A stretch of DNA of 64,000 nucleotides from UBA1715 sp045599365 (GCA_045599365.1 JAZRVS010000183.1:34349-98348), one strand, 5' to 3'; shown: positions 1-8,843, counted from the first letter of the stretch. Notes: generated by a model not told the origin, from the sequence alone. A program made the numbers and translations.

Positions 1-1
1 A

Positions 2-349
2 CTTGAAACGACAGAACAAATTCTTGAATGGGGAGAAAAAATCATAAAAGGCGACAAAAAACGTATTGAATCTGGTGGTTCAATGATGCAAAATCCGCGT
101 GCGGCCTTGGTCAAAATAGAATACGACAAACTGTTGTATGCATCTCAAGAGAATAAATCGCAAATGACAAAAGATAAAGGTAGTTCTGATTATATGAACT
201 CTCTGAGGACTCAAGCCGATGAAATTATTCTCACGCTATGGAATGCTATTGAAGAACATTTTGCTGATTTAGAACCAGAAAAAAGGCGCGAAATTTGTAG
301 CGAATATGGCATTTCGTACGTATATAGAAAAACAGAAAAAAAATCTTAA
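2..349 (+). CDS. C-terminal part of an unknown protein (5' end outside window)
   Basis: The reading frame is open from base 2, so the ATG at 83 is probably internal and the gene enters from the left. About 115 residues are visible. They are highly charged and look helical, with a Lys/Glu-rich end (EPEKRREICSEYG). I see no signal peptide, membrane segment or catalytic motif in this part, and I do not recognise the family. It ends with TAA about 50 bp before the next lipoprotein gene, on the same strand. Function unknown. Confidence 0.6.
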   Translation, partial: LETTEQILEWGEKIIKGDKKRIESGGSMMQNPRAALVKIEYDKLLYASQENKSQMTKDKGSSDYMNSLRTQADEIILTLWNAIEEHFADLEPEKRREICSEYGISYVYRKTEKKS

Positions 350-398
350 TATATAGTATTGAATATCTATACATTAAGGTTCCTAAAAAAAGAATAAT

Positions 399-743
399 AT
401 GAAAAAGATAATTTTTTCTTTCTTACTCGCTCTCATAGCATTTTGTGGTTGTAACAAAAAACCAACATTTACTGAAGCAGATTTGGTTGGTCGATGGCAA
501 TGTGGAACTCTTTGGGAGCGCTATGTATCTGGAGGATCTGGCTATACTTGGGATACTGCCGATGATGTAGATGAATCAGAAGCGCAAACATTCACATGGA
601 AGTTGGAAGAAGATAAACTTACCCAATATCACCAAATGGAAATGGGAGGACTTGTTCCCAAACAATACACTATCACAGAACTGACGGGTACAACACTTCG
701 ATACGAAGCCAATGGTAGAACATACACATTTACAAAACGATAA
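399..743 (+). CDS. Small lipocalin-like lipoprotein
   Basis: The 114-residue product starts with a lipoprotein signal peptide: KK, a hydrophobic run, then a lipobox-like FCGC with Cys18 as the likely lipidated residue. The mature part is short and probably beta-rich, with VGRWQCGTLWE near the front and a C-terminal YEANGRTYTFTKR. This resembles the small lipocalin-like lipoproteins (one beta-barrel, G-x-W start) common in Bacteroidales. It is probably anchored in a membrane facing the periplasm or cell surface. The ligand cannot be predicted. It lies 39 bp before the AsmA-like gene and may be co-transcribed with it. Confidence 0.7.
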   Translation: MKKIIFSFLLALIAFCGCNKKPTFTEADLVGRWQCGTLWERYVSGGSGYTWDTADDVDESEAQTFTWKLEEDKLTQYHQMEMGGLVPKQYTITELTGTTLRYEANGRTYTFTKR

Positions 744-782
744 AGACTATCTTCTAATCTCATTCAACGAAAAATCATAACT

Positions 783-3700
783 ATGAAAAAGTTTCTAAAA
801 ATCTTTGGTATCTCGCTTGGTTCTATAGTTGGGATTTCTCTTATTGGCGTATGTATTGCTATTTGGTGCGTTTTTACACCAGCAAAACTTACTCCAATTG
901 TAAAAAAATATATTCCACAATTCGTAAACTGCCAAACAGAATTGGATACTGTTGATTTAACATTTTTCAGCACGTTCCCAAATTTCGGCCTTCGTTTGAA
1001 CAATGTGGCTTTAATCAATCCTATGGATGGAGCACAATCCGACACAGTAGCAAGCATAGAAGAATTAATCGCAACTATTGATGTCAAAGAATATCTTTCA
1101 AACGAAAATATCATTATCAATGGCGTGTATCTTAATAATACACAGGCAAATATCTATGTTAATGCTGATAGTATTGCCAACTATGATGTTTTTGTTTCTG
1201 ATACAACAACAGTTGAGGACACAACAACAACGTCAATTTTCAAATCGCTGGCTATCAAAGACGTAGAATTGAAAGATATTTCTGCTTCGTACGTCGATGT
1301 GCCGTCAAAAATGAATGCTTCCATAAAAGATATCAATTTAAGTGCTGATGTGTTGATGGAGGATGATGCTATAGCAACTGATTTGGAAATGACTTCGGGT
1401 GCTATTGATTTTGCTTTGACTGATTCCACGCAATTGGTTGCTGCAATCAATAATCTTGAAACAAAATTTTCGGGTGGAATCGGCAACTACAATGACATAC
1501 AAGGAACCTTAAAATTGTTTTTGACTGGGGTATCTGCTACAATGGGCGAAACACAATATGCAGATTCATTGAATGTACAAGCTGAATTACCTTTAGAAGC
1601 TTCTCTTGATTCTTTGAAATTCATTCTCACAAATGCTTTAATTGGCATAAACGAACATCAAATCTCATTAGATGGAAACGCACAGATTGGCGACGACATC
1701 AACATGGACATAAACTTTTCTACTAACGAAATTATTGTCAACAAACTATTACAACTCGTTCCACAAGAGATGGTAAAAGAATATCTTGATGGTATACAAT
1801 TAGATGGAACGCTTCAACTTGCTGGAAGCGTGTCTGGTACAATGAACGACACGTTAATGCCTTTAATTGCTGCCGATGCAACATATTCTGCGGGAACAGT
1901 AATCATAAATGGATTGGGACATGATTTGCGAGACGTAAATGCAACAATTCACGCAAAAGTTGATTTGAATGAAGAAAAAAATTCAGCTTTAAAAATCACT
2001 TCTCTATCTGCAAAAACTGGCAAATCAAGTATTACTGCAACTGGCGAAATTTCGGATTTGTTGAACAAAATGAATTTCGATTTAAAAGCAAATGCTAATT
2101 TGTGGTTACTTGACCTAAAAAATGATATTCCCGATTATATTTTTGCCACAGGTTGGGCTGACGCTGTTATTCTTGCAAAGTGCGATTTGGACGCTTTAAC
2201 AAATGTGGACTTAAAAAGAATAAAAGCGAATGGAAACATTATTTTGAAAGATTTTGACGCAATTTACGAGGATTCAACCTTTGTTAATAGCAAAAAAATG
2301 ACAGTTGACTTTACATTGCCAAGCACACACACAACAAAGGAATTCAAAGAAATGCTTGATTTTGCAATAAAAAGCGACAAGTTGAATGTAGAAATGACAG
2401 ATTTTTTCAAAACAGACTTGCAAAATGCTGATTTGCGTCTCGGTCTCTCTGATGTGATGGACACTACTCAAGATGTAGCACTCGCATGTGATTTTGATAT
2501 TAAAGAACTCGATTTTATTATGGAAGCAGATACTATTTCTGCTCACGCACGACACCCAAAAGGATCTGCTAAAATGTATCCAAAGGGGAAAAATACAGGG
2601 TATGTTTGTGTATTCAACTGCGATAGTTTATATGCAAAAGTTGCTGAAGATCTTGCTGCTCGTACTGGAATTATTGCAATTGATGCAAAAGCAGAATATG
2701 ACGAAAAAGTGGAAGATGTTTTGTTACAATGGAATCCAGAAGTAAAAATAAATTTCAATCAAGGACAAATTGCAACAAGTGCTGTTGACGCTCCAATAAA
2801 AGTTTCCAAAATACAATGCGACTTCAACAAAAATCGCTTCAACATAGACCAGAGTAAAGTTATTTTAGGGAATTCTGATTTCCAATTGACTGGAATTATC
2901 AAAAACATTGCTGACTATATCAATGGAGAAGACATTTTACAAGGGAATTTGCAATTCACTTCGGACTACACCGATGTTATGGAACTTATGGATATGTTCA
3001 GCGGTGTTGGAGATACAACGGTCGTTGCCGAAACACAAGTAGAACCACAAGACACAACAACCAAAGTTGAAGAAGACAACCCATTTATGGTTCCTCTTGG
3101 TGTTGATGTTGTTCTAAAAACCGACATCAAAAAAGCTTCTGTCGGGAAAACAATTATTGAACACGCTGGAGGTGGCGTAACAATCCGTGATGGAGTGTTA
3201 GTTCTTGAAGAAATGGGTTTCACATGCGATGCAGCTCAAATGCAACTTACAGCAATGTATCGTTCCGCACGAAAAAATCACCTATTTACTGGACTTGATT
3301 TTCACTTGATTGACATTAGCATTGCCGATTTAATTGAGATGATTCCAGACATTGACACATTAGTTCCAATGTTGAAATCATTCTCTGGAAAAGCAGAATT
3401 TCACTTGGCAGCAGAAACATACTTAAAATCTAATTACGATCCTAAATTCTCTACCCTTCGTGGCGCAGCTGCCATTAAAGGCAAAGATTTAGTTGTAATG
3501 GACAACGAAACCTACCAGCAAATATCAAAACTATTGTTATTCAACAAGAAAAAGACTAAAAACGTGATTGATAGCCTTGATGTAGAAATGACAGCATTCC
3601 GCAATGAAGTTGATTTATATCCATTCATCGTTTCTATGGACAAATACCAAGCAATATTATCGGGTTATCATAACCTTGATATGACATACAATTATCATAT

Positions 3701-3914
3701 TTCACTCACCAAATGTCCGCTACCTCTACGACTTGGACTAAACATTATGGGAAATCTTGATGATCTTAAATTTAAATTGGCTAAATGTCAATACAAGAAG
3801 TTATACAAACCAGAAAAGCAAGGTGTTGTTGACAACGAAATTCTAGAACTTAAGAAAATTATTAGTTCTTCACTACAAGCTAACGTAAAGAATCAAGAAG
3901 TCCTTTTGAAATAA
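783..3914 (+). CDS. AsmA-family envelope protein
   Basis: The 1043-residue protein has one N-terminal membrane anchor (about residues 7-31) followed by a long periplasmic part. The N-terminal block (TPIVKKYIPQFVNC, then TFFSTFPNFGLRLNNV) and the long repetitive beta-rich body with many D/N-L-x-A strands are typical of AsmA-like proteins of Bacteroidota. This superfamily, which includes TamB and YhdP, forms grooved beta-structures bridging the periplasm and is tied to lipid transport and outer-membrane homeostasis. The body holds acidic/threonine-rich linkers (around residues 140-150 and 745-765). The family call rests on N-terminal motifs and overall form. The precise role in this organism is inferred. 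Confidence 0.85.
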   Translation: MKKFLKIFGISLGSIVGISLIGVCIAIWCVFTPAKLTPIVKKYIPQFVNCQTELDTVDLTFFSTFPNFGLRLNNVALINPMDGAQSDTVASIEELIATIDVKEYLSNENIIINGVYLNNTQANIYVNADSIANYDVFVSDTTTVEDTTTTSIFKSLAIKDVELKDISASYVDVPSKMNASIKDINLSADVLMEDDAIATDLEMTSGAIDFALTDSTQLVAAINNLETKFSGGIGNYNDIQGTLKLFLTGVSATMGETQYADSLNVQAELPLEASLDSLKFILTNALIGINEHQISLDGNAQIGDDINMDINFSTNEIIVNKLLQLVPQEMVKEYLDGIQLDGTLQLAGSVSGTMNDTLMPLIAADATYSAGTVIINGLGHDLRDVNATIHAKVDLNEEKNSALKITSLSAKTGKSSITATGEISDLLNKMNFDLKANANLWLLDLKNDIPDYIFATGWADAVILAKCDLDALTNVDLKRIKANGNIILKDFDAIYEDSTFVNSKKMTVDFTLPSTHTTKEFKEMLDFAIKSDKLNVEMTDFFKTDLQNADLRLGLSDVMDTTQDVALACDFDIKELDFIMEADTISAHARHPKGSAKMYPKGKNTGYVCVFNCDSLYAKVAEDLAARTGIIAIDAKAEYDEKVEDVLLQWNPEVKINFNQGQIATSAVDAPIKVSKIQCDFNKNRFNIDQSKVILGNSDFQLTGIIKNIADYINGEDILQGNLQFTSDYTDVMELMDMFSGVGDTTVVAETQVEPQDTTTKVEEDNPFMVPLGVDVVLKTDIKKASVGKTIIEHAGGGVTIRDGVLVLEEMGFTCDAAQMQLTAMYRSARKNHLFTGLDFHLIDISIADLIEMIPDIDTLVPMLKSFSGKAEFHLAAETYLKSNYDPKFSTLRGAAAIKGKDLVVMDNETYQQISKLLLFNKKKTKNVIDSLDVEMTAFRNEVDLYPFIVSMDKYQAILSGYHNLDMTYNYHISLTKCPLPLRLGLNIMGNLDDLKFKLAKCQYKKLYKPEKQGVVDNEILELKKIISSSLQANVKNQEVLLK

Positions 3915-3983
3915 AAGAATAAACAAAATGGATATCACCACCACATTTTAATATCAATTTGTTTATTGTTATTTATTTTATTT

Positions 3984-3991
3984 TACCTTTG
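3984..3991 (+). promoter_or_regulatory. Promoter -7 element (TACCTTTG)
   Basis: This matches the Bacteroidota -7 consensus TAnnTTTG. It lies 25 bp before the ATG at 4017 and downstream of an earlier in-frame start at 3966, which argues for the later start. No correctly spaced TTG (-33) is present. Confidence 0.5.
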
Positions 3992-4016
3992 CGTTGCGTG
4001 TATAGATGAGTTAAAA

Positions 4017-5477
4017 ATGCGAAAACAATTAGCTGTTTGCTGTGCTATTTTTATTTCCGTATTCGGGTTTGCTCAACAAGCGACCATCATAGGTTGTTCC
4101 GAGGAATATGCAAACCAAACTATTAGTGTCTATCAATATTCCGATTATCTCACAAAAACGGAAGAACTTGTCGGCACGTTTACAACCGATGCAACAGGAT
4201 ATTTCTCGTTTACATTTGATTGCGAAACAACTCGAGAAATTTATATGTACTTAGGTATTTACAAGGCTTTTGTATTCGTGTCTCCAAACAAAGAATACGA
4301 GCTCGCAATGCCACCATACGAAGAAAAAACGCTTGCACAAGAACTTAATCCCTATTATCAACCGACAGACATTAGCCTTGGCGTGATAAATAGTGAATCG
4401 CAAAGCGACATCAACATACTAACGCTTTCTTTCAACTCAGTGTACGAAACATTCCTGAGTGAAAAAGGTCAAGACGTTTTTATTTATCGCGATAAAGGGA
4501 AAGTTGTTGATTTTGAGAAAAACATTGATAGTTCTTTCTCTCGATACGATAACGAAGAATTTTTTAAGATTTATAAAAATTATCGTTTATATGCTCTTCG
4601 CTATATGGCATATCAACGAGACAACATGAGTGTTACACGAAAGCATTACCTCAATCAACCTGTTTATTATTACAATCCAGCCTACATGAATTTATTCAAA
4701 ATGATGTGGAAAGATTACATTATAAACAACCATACTCGCGATATAGGTAAAAATTTAAAAGTTGACATCATTTACGGGAAAAGCCCTACAATGTTCAAAA
4801 AAACACTTGAAAAAAATCAAGCATTTCGAAATGACACACTTAAAGAACTATTTTTATTGCAATGCTTAGACGATTGTCTTCGCGATCCAGAGGTTTTCCC
4901 TCCTGCTCCAGTGTATCAAACTCTTGATTCTTTGATAATCATGACGAATATACCAGAACATAAAAAGATTGCAGAAAACATCAAACAAAAACATACTGCC
5001 TTAGAATTTCACGATGAAGCGCCGTATTTTGAACTCTATAATCAAGATAGTGTATTATATACATTAGAAAAATTTAAAGGCAAGTATGTATATTTAAACT
5101 TTTGTCGTTCAGAGAATTATGCTTGTATAAAAGACTACAAAGTATTAAAGAAAATGAACGAAAAGACTAAACGTGACTTATATGTCGTTACTTTGAGTTA
5201 CGAAAAATCGTTTGAAGATTTCCGTTCTTTTAAGAAAGCAAATCCACAATATAATTGGGCATTCCTTTACGCGGGAGACAATCCTGAAATTGGGCGACAA
5301 TATAAATTGCGAGGAATGCCAACATATATGTTGCTTGACAGGAATGGGAAAATAGAACTTATTTCAGCACCAACGCCATCCGACAATTTTCAGCAAACAT
5401 TTGCAGACATTGTACTGAAGGAAAAACGCAATCAAGCAGCGAAGAAACGTCGTGATACAAAAATCCGAACGTGGTAA
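4017..5477 (+). CDS. Secreted thioredoxin-fold protein (TlpA/AhpC-like) lacking a CxxC site
   Basis: The start at 4017 gives a clean signal peptide (MRKQLAVCC...FGFAQ) and lies downstream of the -7 element; 486 residues. The N-terminal part resembles the DUF4369-like beta domain often placed before thioredoxin domains in Bacteroidota. The C-terminal ~145 residues are thioredoxin-like: EAPYFELYNQDS, then KGKYVYLNFCRSENYAC, and the cis-proline motif GMPTYMLLDRNGK. Where TlpA proteins have W-C-x-x-C, this one has N-Y-A-C, so the nucleophilic first Cys is missing and only the resolving Cys remains; another Cys lies seven residues earlier. It may be redox-inactive or use a different cysteine pair. 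Likely periplasmic. Confidence 0.75.
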   Translation: MRKQLAVCCAIFISVFGFAQQATIIGCSEEYANQTISVYQYSDYLTKTEELVGTFTTDATGYFSFTFDCETTREIYMYLGIYKAFVFVSPNKEYELAMPPYEEKTLAQELNPYYQPTDISLGVINSESQSDINILTLSFNSVYETFLSEKGQDVFIYRDKGKVVDFEKNIDSSFSRYDNEEFFKIYKNYRLYALRYMAYQRDNMSVTRKHYLNQPVYYYNPAYMNLFKMMWKDYIINNHTRDIGKNLKVDIIYGKSPTMFKKTLEKNQAFRNDTLKELFLLQCLDDCLRDPEVFPPAPVYQTLDSLIIMTNIPEHKKIAENIKQKHTALEFHDEAPYFELYNQDSVLYTLEKFKGKYVYLNFCRSENYACIKDYKVLKKMNEKTKRDLYVVTLSYEKSFEDFRSFKKANPQYNWAFLYAGDNPEIGRQYKLRGMPTYMLLDRNGKIELISAPTPSDNFQQTFADIVLKEKRNQAAKKRRDTKIRTW

Positions 5478-5481
5478 CTCA

Positions 5482-5519
5482 AAAAAATAGAGCCACGAAC
5501 AATCGCAACTCTATTTTTA
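5482..5519. terminator. Bidirectional terminator between convergent genes
   Basis: The arms AAAAATAGAG (5483-5492) and CTCTATTTTT (5509-5518) form a 10-bp stem around a 16-nt loop, with A and T runs on the two sides. It sits between the stop codons of the thioredoxin-fold gene (+) and the PfkB gene (-). Confidence 0.75.
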
Positions 5520-5538
5520 TACTCTTACACTAAAATCG

Positions 5539-6450
5539 CTACAATTTAAATTCTGTCAATTCTTTGAATTTTAGAATACGATTTTTTATATCCGATGCCG
5601 ATAGATTTTCTAACGCTTCAGTTCCCATTTTTTCAACTGTAAACGAAGCCATAGCCGAAGCTACAATTACAGCTGTTTTCATTGTTTCAAAATCGGTGTT
5701 GTCTTGTTGAGCAATATATCCAATAAATGCACCAGCAAACGTGTCACCTGCTCCTGTTGGATCAATTACTTCATCAAGAGGTAGAGCAGGTGCAATAAAT
5801 ACTTTGTCCTTATCAAATAACATTGCTCCGTGTTCACCTTTCTTTATTATAACATATCGAGGACCCATAGCACAAATTTTACGAGCAGCCTTAGGCAAAC
5901 AACGTTCACCAGACAATTGTTGTGCTTCTTCATCATTGATAATGATAATATCAACCATTTTCAATGTAGTTTTCAATTCATCAAGCATAATATCCATCCA
6001 AAAATTCATAGTATCAAGAGCTACGAATTTTGGTTTATGATGCAATTGTTCTAAAATACTTCTTTGCAATATAGGGCTACCATTGCCCAACATTACATAT
6101 TCGGTGTCCTTATATGATTCTGGAAGAATAGGTTTAAAATTTTCAACCACGTTCAATTCTGTCACCAACGTCTCACGTTGATTCATATTATCAAAATAGC
6201 GACAAGCCCAAAACATTGATTTTTCATCTTGTTTTACGAGCATACCATCGGTATCTATACCTTTATCCTGGAGTTTTTTGATGTAATCTTGAGGAAAATC
6301 ATAACCTACAGCAGAGATAGTTTGTGGTTTTACGAAATAAGAAGCCGAAAAACAACTATAAGTTCCTGATCCTCCGAGGATTTTGTCAGTTTTTGCATAC
6401 GGAGTTTCGATAGCATCGAAAGCAATTGTTCCAAAAATTATTGCACTCAT
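5539..6450 (-). CDS. PfkB-family carbohydrate kinase
   Basis: This 303-residue protein is a ribokinase/PfkB-fold kinase, which transfers phosphate from ATP to a sugar or nucleoside hydroxyl. The diagnostic C-terminal motif DPTGAGDTFAGAFIGY is present, including the catalytic Asp and the GAGD anion hole. The N-terminal substrate motif appears as GGSGTYSCFSASYF, and IINDEEAQQLSG lies in the middle. No secretion signal, so cytosolic. The substrate cannot be told from sequence; conserved Bacteroidota members are usually annotated only as sugar kinases. It is transcribed alone, convergent with the gene to its left. Confidence 0.88.
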   Translation of the reverse strand: MSAIIFGTIAFDAIETPYAKTDKILGGSGTYSCFSASYFVKPQTISAVGYDFPQDYIKKLQDKGIDTDGMLVKQDEKSMFWACRYFDNMNQRETLVTELNVVENFKPILPESYKDTEYVMLGNGSPILQRSILEQLHHKPKFVALDTMNFWMDIMLDELKTTLKMVDIIIINDEEAQQLSGERCLPKAARKICAMGPRYVIIKKGEHGAMLFDKDKVFIAPALPLDEVIDPTGAGDTFAGAFIGYIAQQDNTDFETMKTAVIVASAMASFTVEKMGTEALENLSASDIKNRILKFKELTEFKL

Positions 6451-6464
6451 GTTTATTTTTTTTG

Positions 6465-6472
6465 CAAAGTTA
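6465..6472 (-). promoter_or_regulatory. Promoter -7 element of the PfkB gene (TAACTTTG)
   Basis: On the minus strand this reads TAACTTTG, matching TAnnTTTG. It ends 14 bp before the ATG at 6450. No good -33 TTG is visible. Confidence 0.5.
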
Positions 6473-6494
6473 TTTTTTTATTCAAAATAACTCT

Positions 6495-6502
6495 TATATT
6501 TG
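6495..6502 (+). promoter_or_regulatory. Promoter -7 element of tRNA-Asn (TATATTTG)
   Basis: This is a perfect TAnnTTTG, 24 bp before the mature tRNA 5' end. The -33 position is TTT instead of TTG. Confidence 0.6.
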
Positions 6503-6526
6503 CACTGCTTTTTCGGAAGCAAACAT

Positions 6527-6600
6527 TCCCAAATAGCTCAGTTGGTTAGAGCATCTGACTGTTAATCAGAGGGTCACTGGTTCAAGTCCAGTTTTGGGAG
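6527..6600 (+). tRNA. tRNA-Asn (anticodon GTT)
   Basis: The cloverleaf is complete. The acceptor arms TCCCAAA (6527-6533) and TTTGGGA (6593-6599) pair, with discriminator G6600. The anticodon stem TCTGA/TCAGA encloses loop CTGTTAA with anticodon GTT at 6561-6563. The T arm contains GGTTCAAGTCC. The CCA end is not encoded. Confidence 0.97.
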
Positions 6601-6601
6601 C

Positions 6602-6637
6602 AAAAAAAGCACTTACAAATTGTAAGTGCTTTTTTTG
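6602..6637 (+). terminator. Terminator of tRNA-Asn
   Basis: The hairpin AGCACTTAC / GTAAGTGCT is preceded by seven A and followed by seven or more T. It starts directly after the tRNA. Confidence 0.85.
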
Positions 6638-6671
6638 TAATGTAATAATGAGTTTTTTGCGTAACACACGT

Positions 6672-7109
6672 TTATCCTACACGTAATCCATTCAATTTCT
6701 TCCACTCATTTATAAATGGAGGCATTGTCCACATAAGGTTCATATTTGTATCAAGAAAAACTTGTATTGTATGACCTGTAGCACACAAATCGTTTGTTTC
6801 GGTATTATATATTTCGTAGTCAAATTCCAATTTTGCCACATCAGAATTGTGGTATTTAATTACAATTTTTGCTTTATCCTGATATTTTAATGGTTTGCGA
6901 TAATTCACTTTGAGTTCTACTAACGGAGCATAAAATCCGAATTCGTACATTCTCATGTATTCTAAATGGTATTTTCTACCAAATTCTTCACGAGCATCTT
7001 CAAAATATAATGCGTATGAACCATGCCATACAATTTGCATTGCATCGACTTCACTAAAACGAATATCGAAATACTTTTCGGCAGTTAAAACTTGTGTTTC
7101 TTCCATCAT
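6672..7109 (-). CDS. Acyl-CoA thioesterase of the hotdog (4HBT/YbgC) family
   Basis: The 145-residue product is a single hotdog domain. The front motif FSEVDAMQIVWHGSYALYFEDAREEF matches the 4HBT pattern (RxxDxDxxGHVxNxxYxxxxExAR), with Asp in the usual catalytic position. Later come VNYRKPLKYQDK and ATGHTIQVFLD. Members hydrolyse acyl-CoA or acyl-ACP thioesters in the cytosol. The ATG overlaps the TAA of the preceding gene by one base (TAATG), so the two are probably translationally coupled. A second ATG one codon later (7106) is an equal candidate. Confidence 0.85.
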   Translation of the reverse strand: MMEETQVLTAEKYFDIRFSEVDAMQIVWHGSYALYFEDAREEFGRKYHLEYMRMYEFGFYAPLVELKVNYRKPLKYQDKAKIVIKYHNSDVAKLEFDYEIYNTETNDLCATGHTIQVFLDTNMNLMWTMPPFINEWKKLNGLRVG

Positions 7110-7546
7110 TATCTACTCTCTTGATCAGTTAAAGCAACTTTTATTTCACATTCGGCAATCAAAACTCCACTAGTTTCAATTTTTGCATTCAAAAGTGTCA
7201 TATTCATCATACCACTAAAAGTTTCTTCCACTGTAGTAGTAAGTTTCTCTCCTATATGAGGATACGAATGTATGACAAGATTTTTTATAGAACCAATCAC
7301 GCCAATTTTTACGGTTTGTGATTCTAAAAATTTATTGATGTAACCAATTCTGGCAGCACAGGTTTGCGCCATATTTTCAACAATTCCTCCAGCGGACAAA
7401 CACTCGTTATCGCCCAACATAACATTATCCTTGGTAATAAGGAACTGCGAAACTGCTATTTTTCCTTCAAATGAAACAAGTTCGTCAACCATATTGAATG
7501 GTGGGCGCTGGGGGATTAATTCTTGTGCTTGTATTGGAAAATTCAT
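7109..7546 (-). CDS. FabZ-like hotdog protein lacking the catalytic histidine
   Basis: The start is placed at 7546 (MNFPIQAQELIPQRPPF), since the 24 codons upstream look like non-coding sequence; 145 residues. The opening LIPQRPPFNMVDEL matches the LLPHRYPFLLVD start of FabA/FabZ-type 3-hydroxyacyl-ACP dehydratases, with Gln for His. The active-site helix is kept as GGIVENMAQTCAARIGY, with the conserved Glu, but the GHFPG block that carries the catalytic His is replaced by LGDNECLS. Such degenerate members occur in Bacteroidota next to a thioesterase, as here. Dehydratase activity is doubtful; it may bind acyl-ACP or act with its coupled partner. Confidence 0.75.
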   Translation of the reverse strand: MNFPIQAQELIPQRPPFNMVDELVSFEGKIAVSQFLITKDNVMLGDNECLSAGGIVENMAQTCAARIGYINKFLESQTVKIGVIGSIKNLVIHSYPHIGEKLTTTVEETFSGMMNMTLLNAKIETSGVLIAECEIKVALTDQESR

Positions 7547-7687
7547 AGAAACTATTTTTACAAAAATAAAAATTTTAGGAATTGAAATCCCTCTTGAAAT
7601 CAAAATATATACCAACAATCAAATGTGTAAATTAGTTCCACGTAGTATTATTTCTACCCTCAAAATGGACAAATAAAATTTTCTCAG

Positions 7688-7695
7688 TATATTTG
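7688..7695 (+). promoter_or_regulatory. Promoter -7 element of the sirtuin gene (TATATTTG)
   Basis: A TAnnTTTG match 17 bp before the ATG at 7713. The -33 triplet at the right spacing is TGG, not TTG. Confidence 0.55.
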
Positions 7696-7712
7696 AAAGA
7701 AAAAATAACAAT

Positions 7713-8414
7713 ATGAAAAAGATAGTTGTCTTAACTGGTGCAGGAATTAGTGTTGAATCGGGAATAAAAGCATTTCGTTCCGAAGATGGATTGTGGGAAA
7801 ACCATCGAGTAGAAGATGTTGCGACTCATAGTGCGTGGTATCGAAATCCGCAACTTATTCTTGACTTTTATAATACGATGCGAGCCCAATTAGCAAGCAA
7901 AGAACCAAATGCAGCACACATTTGTCTTGCTGAAATGGAAAAACAATACGACATTTCTATTGTAACTCAAAATGTTGACAATTTGCATGAAAGAGCTGGA
8001 AGTACAAAAATTATACATCTCCACGGAGAACTAACAAAGGCTTGTAGCTCAAGAGATGAAGCAGACTCACGCACCTTTGTAGAAATTGGATATAATCCAA
8101 TAAAAATGGGAGATAAAGCAAGCGATGGCTCGCAATTACGACCACAAATCGTGTTCTTTGAAGAAGCCGTTCCCAATATTGAACCTGCAGCAAAGTTGAC
8201 GCAACAAGCCGACATTCTCATTATTATCGGTACTTCTATGCAAGTATATCCAGCTGCAGGACTTATTAGTTATGCTCAACCAAACATTCCTATTTACTTT
8301 ATTGATCCAATGCCTCGCGTTTCTCCAAGACCCAACCTGACAGTGATTGCAGAAAAGGCTTCAATAGGTGTTGCAAAAGCATTTGAAATGATAGAAGAAA
8401 GAGATGAGAATTAA
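7713..8414 (+). CDS. Sir2-family NAD-dependent protein deacylase
   Basis: This 233-residue protein has all core sirtuin motifs: GAGISVESGIKAFRS (NAD loop), TQNVDNLHERAG, the catalytic HLHGE, and GTSMQVYPAAGL. Sirtuins remove acyl groups from lysine using NAD. It differs from E. coli CobB in two ways. Only two cysteines are present in the whole protein, so the four-Cys zinc site is absent. The Tyr-x-x-Arg pair that favours succinyl/malonyl groups reads YNTM followed by R, so the Tyr is kept but Arg is replaced by Met. Substrate preference is therefore uncertain. It stands alone in the cytosolic gene set here. Confidence 0.9.
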   Translation: MKKIVVLTGAGISVESGIKAFRSEDGLWENHRVEDVATHSAWYRNPQLILDFYNTMRAQLASKEPNAAHICLAEMEKQYDISIVTQNVDNLHERAGSTKIIHLHGELTKACSSRDEADSRTFVEIGYNPIKMGDKASDGSQLRPQIVFFEEAVPNIEPAAKLTQQADILIIIGTSMQVYPAAGLISYAQPNIPIYFIDPMPRVSPRPNLTVIAEKASIGVAKAFEMIEERDEN

Positions 8415-8481
8415 GAGATATGAGGTGTGTAGGGCGGTTTTGCAAACTGCACATATTACCATTTCGGATATTGATTCAAAT

Positions 8482-8514
8482 AAAAAAGGTTGAAAATCAA
8501 TGACTTTCAACCTT
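8482..8514 (-). terminator. Terminator of tRNA-Leu
   Basis: On the minus strand AAGGTTGAAA and TTTTCAACCTT form a stem followed by TTTT. It begins three bases after the tRNA 3' end. Confidence 0.8.
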
Positions 8515-8516
8515 AG

Positions 8517-8600
8517 TACCAAAGGCGGGAATCGAACCCGCACGATATTGCTATCACTGGATTTTGAGTCCAGCGCGTCTACCAATTCCGCCACTTTGGC
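8517..8600 (-). tRNA. tRNA-Leu (anticodon CAA)
   Basis: The acceptor GCCAAAG pairs with CTTTGGT (last pair G-U), discriminator A at 8517. The anticodon stem CTGGA/TCCAG holds loop CTCAAAA, with CAA complementary to 8564-8566. A long variable arm and T-arm GGTTCGATTCC are typical of tRNA-Leu. CCA is not encoded. Confidence 0.96.
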
Positions 8601-8611
8601 ATTTGGTGGTG

Positions 8612-8619
8612 CAAATGTA
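8612..8619 (-). promoter_or_regulatory. Promoter -7 element of tRNA-Leu (TACATTTG)
   Basis: On the minus strand this is a TAnnTTTG match 11 bp before the tRNA 5' end. Confidence 0.55.
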
Positions 8620-8843
8620 AACAAAACTTTCATTTCTCATAGCGATATTAACTTTTTTTTCAAAATAATTCATAATCAATTTTCAGAACCCCCAAAATAT
8701 CCATAAGGTGACAATATGCAAGTTGATAGTAAAATTGATGGCAGTAAGCTATTTTGTATTTTGTTACACACCCAAGACTACGTCCTAGGTTACTTACCTA
8801 TTACCTTTTCAGGCAATTAATTAGGAGAAACACAATTCATTTC

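Noticed and set aside
764..1486. Leftward frames inside the AsmA-like gene
   Set aside because: No start context, low complexity, and the AsmA frame is uninterrupted.
3966..4016. Start codon at 3966 for the thioredoxin-fold gene
   Set aside because: It would precede the -7 element and spoil the signal peptide; ATG at 4017 fits both.
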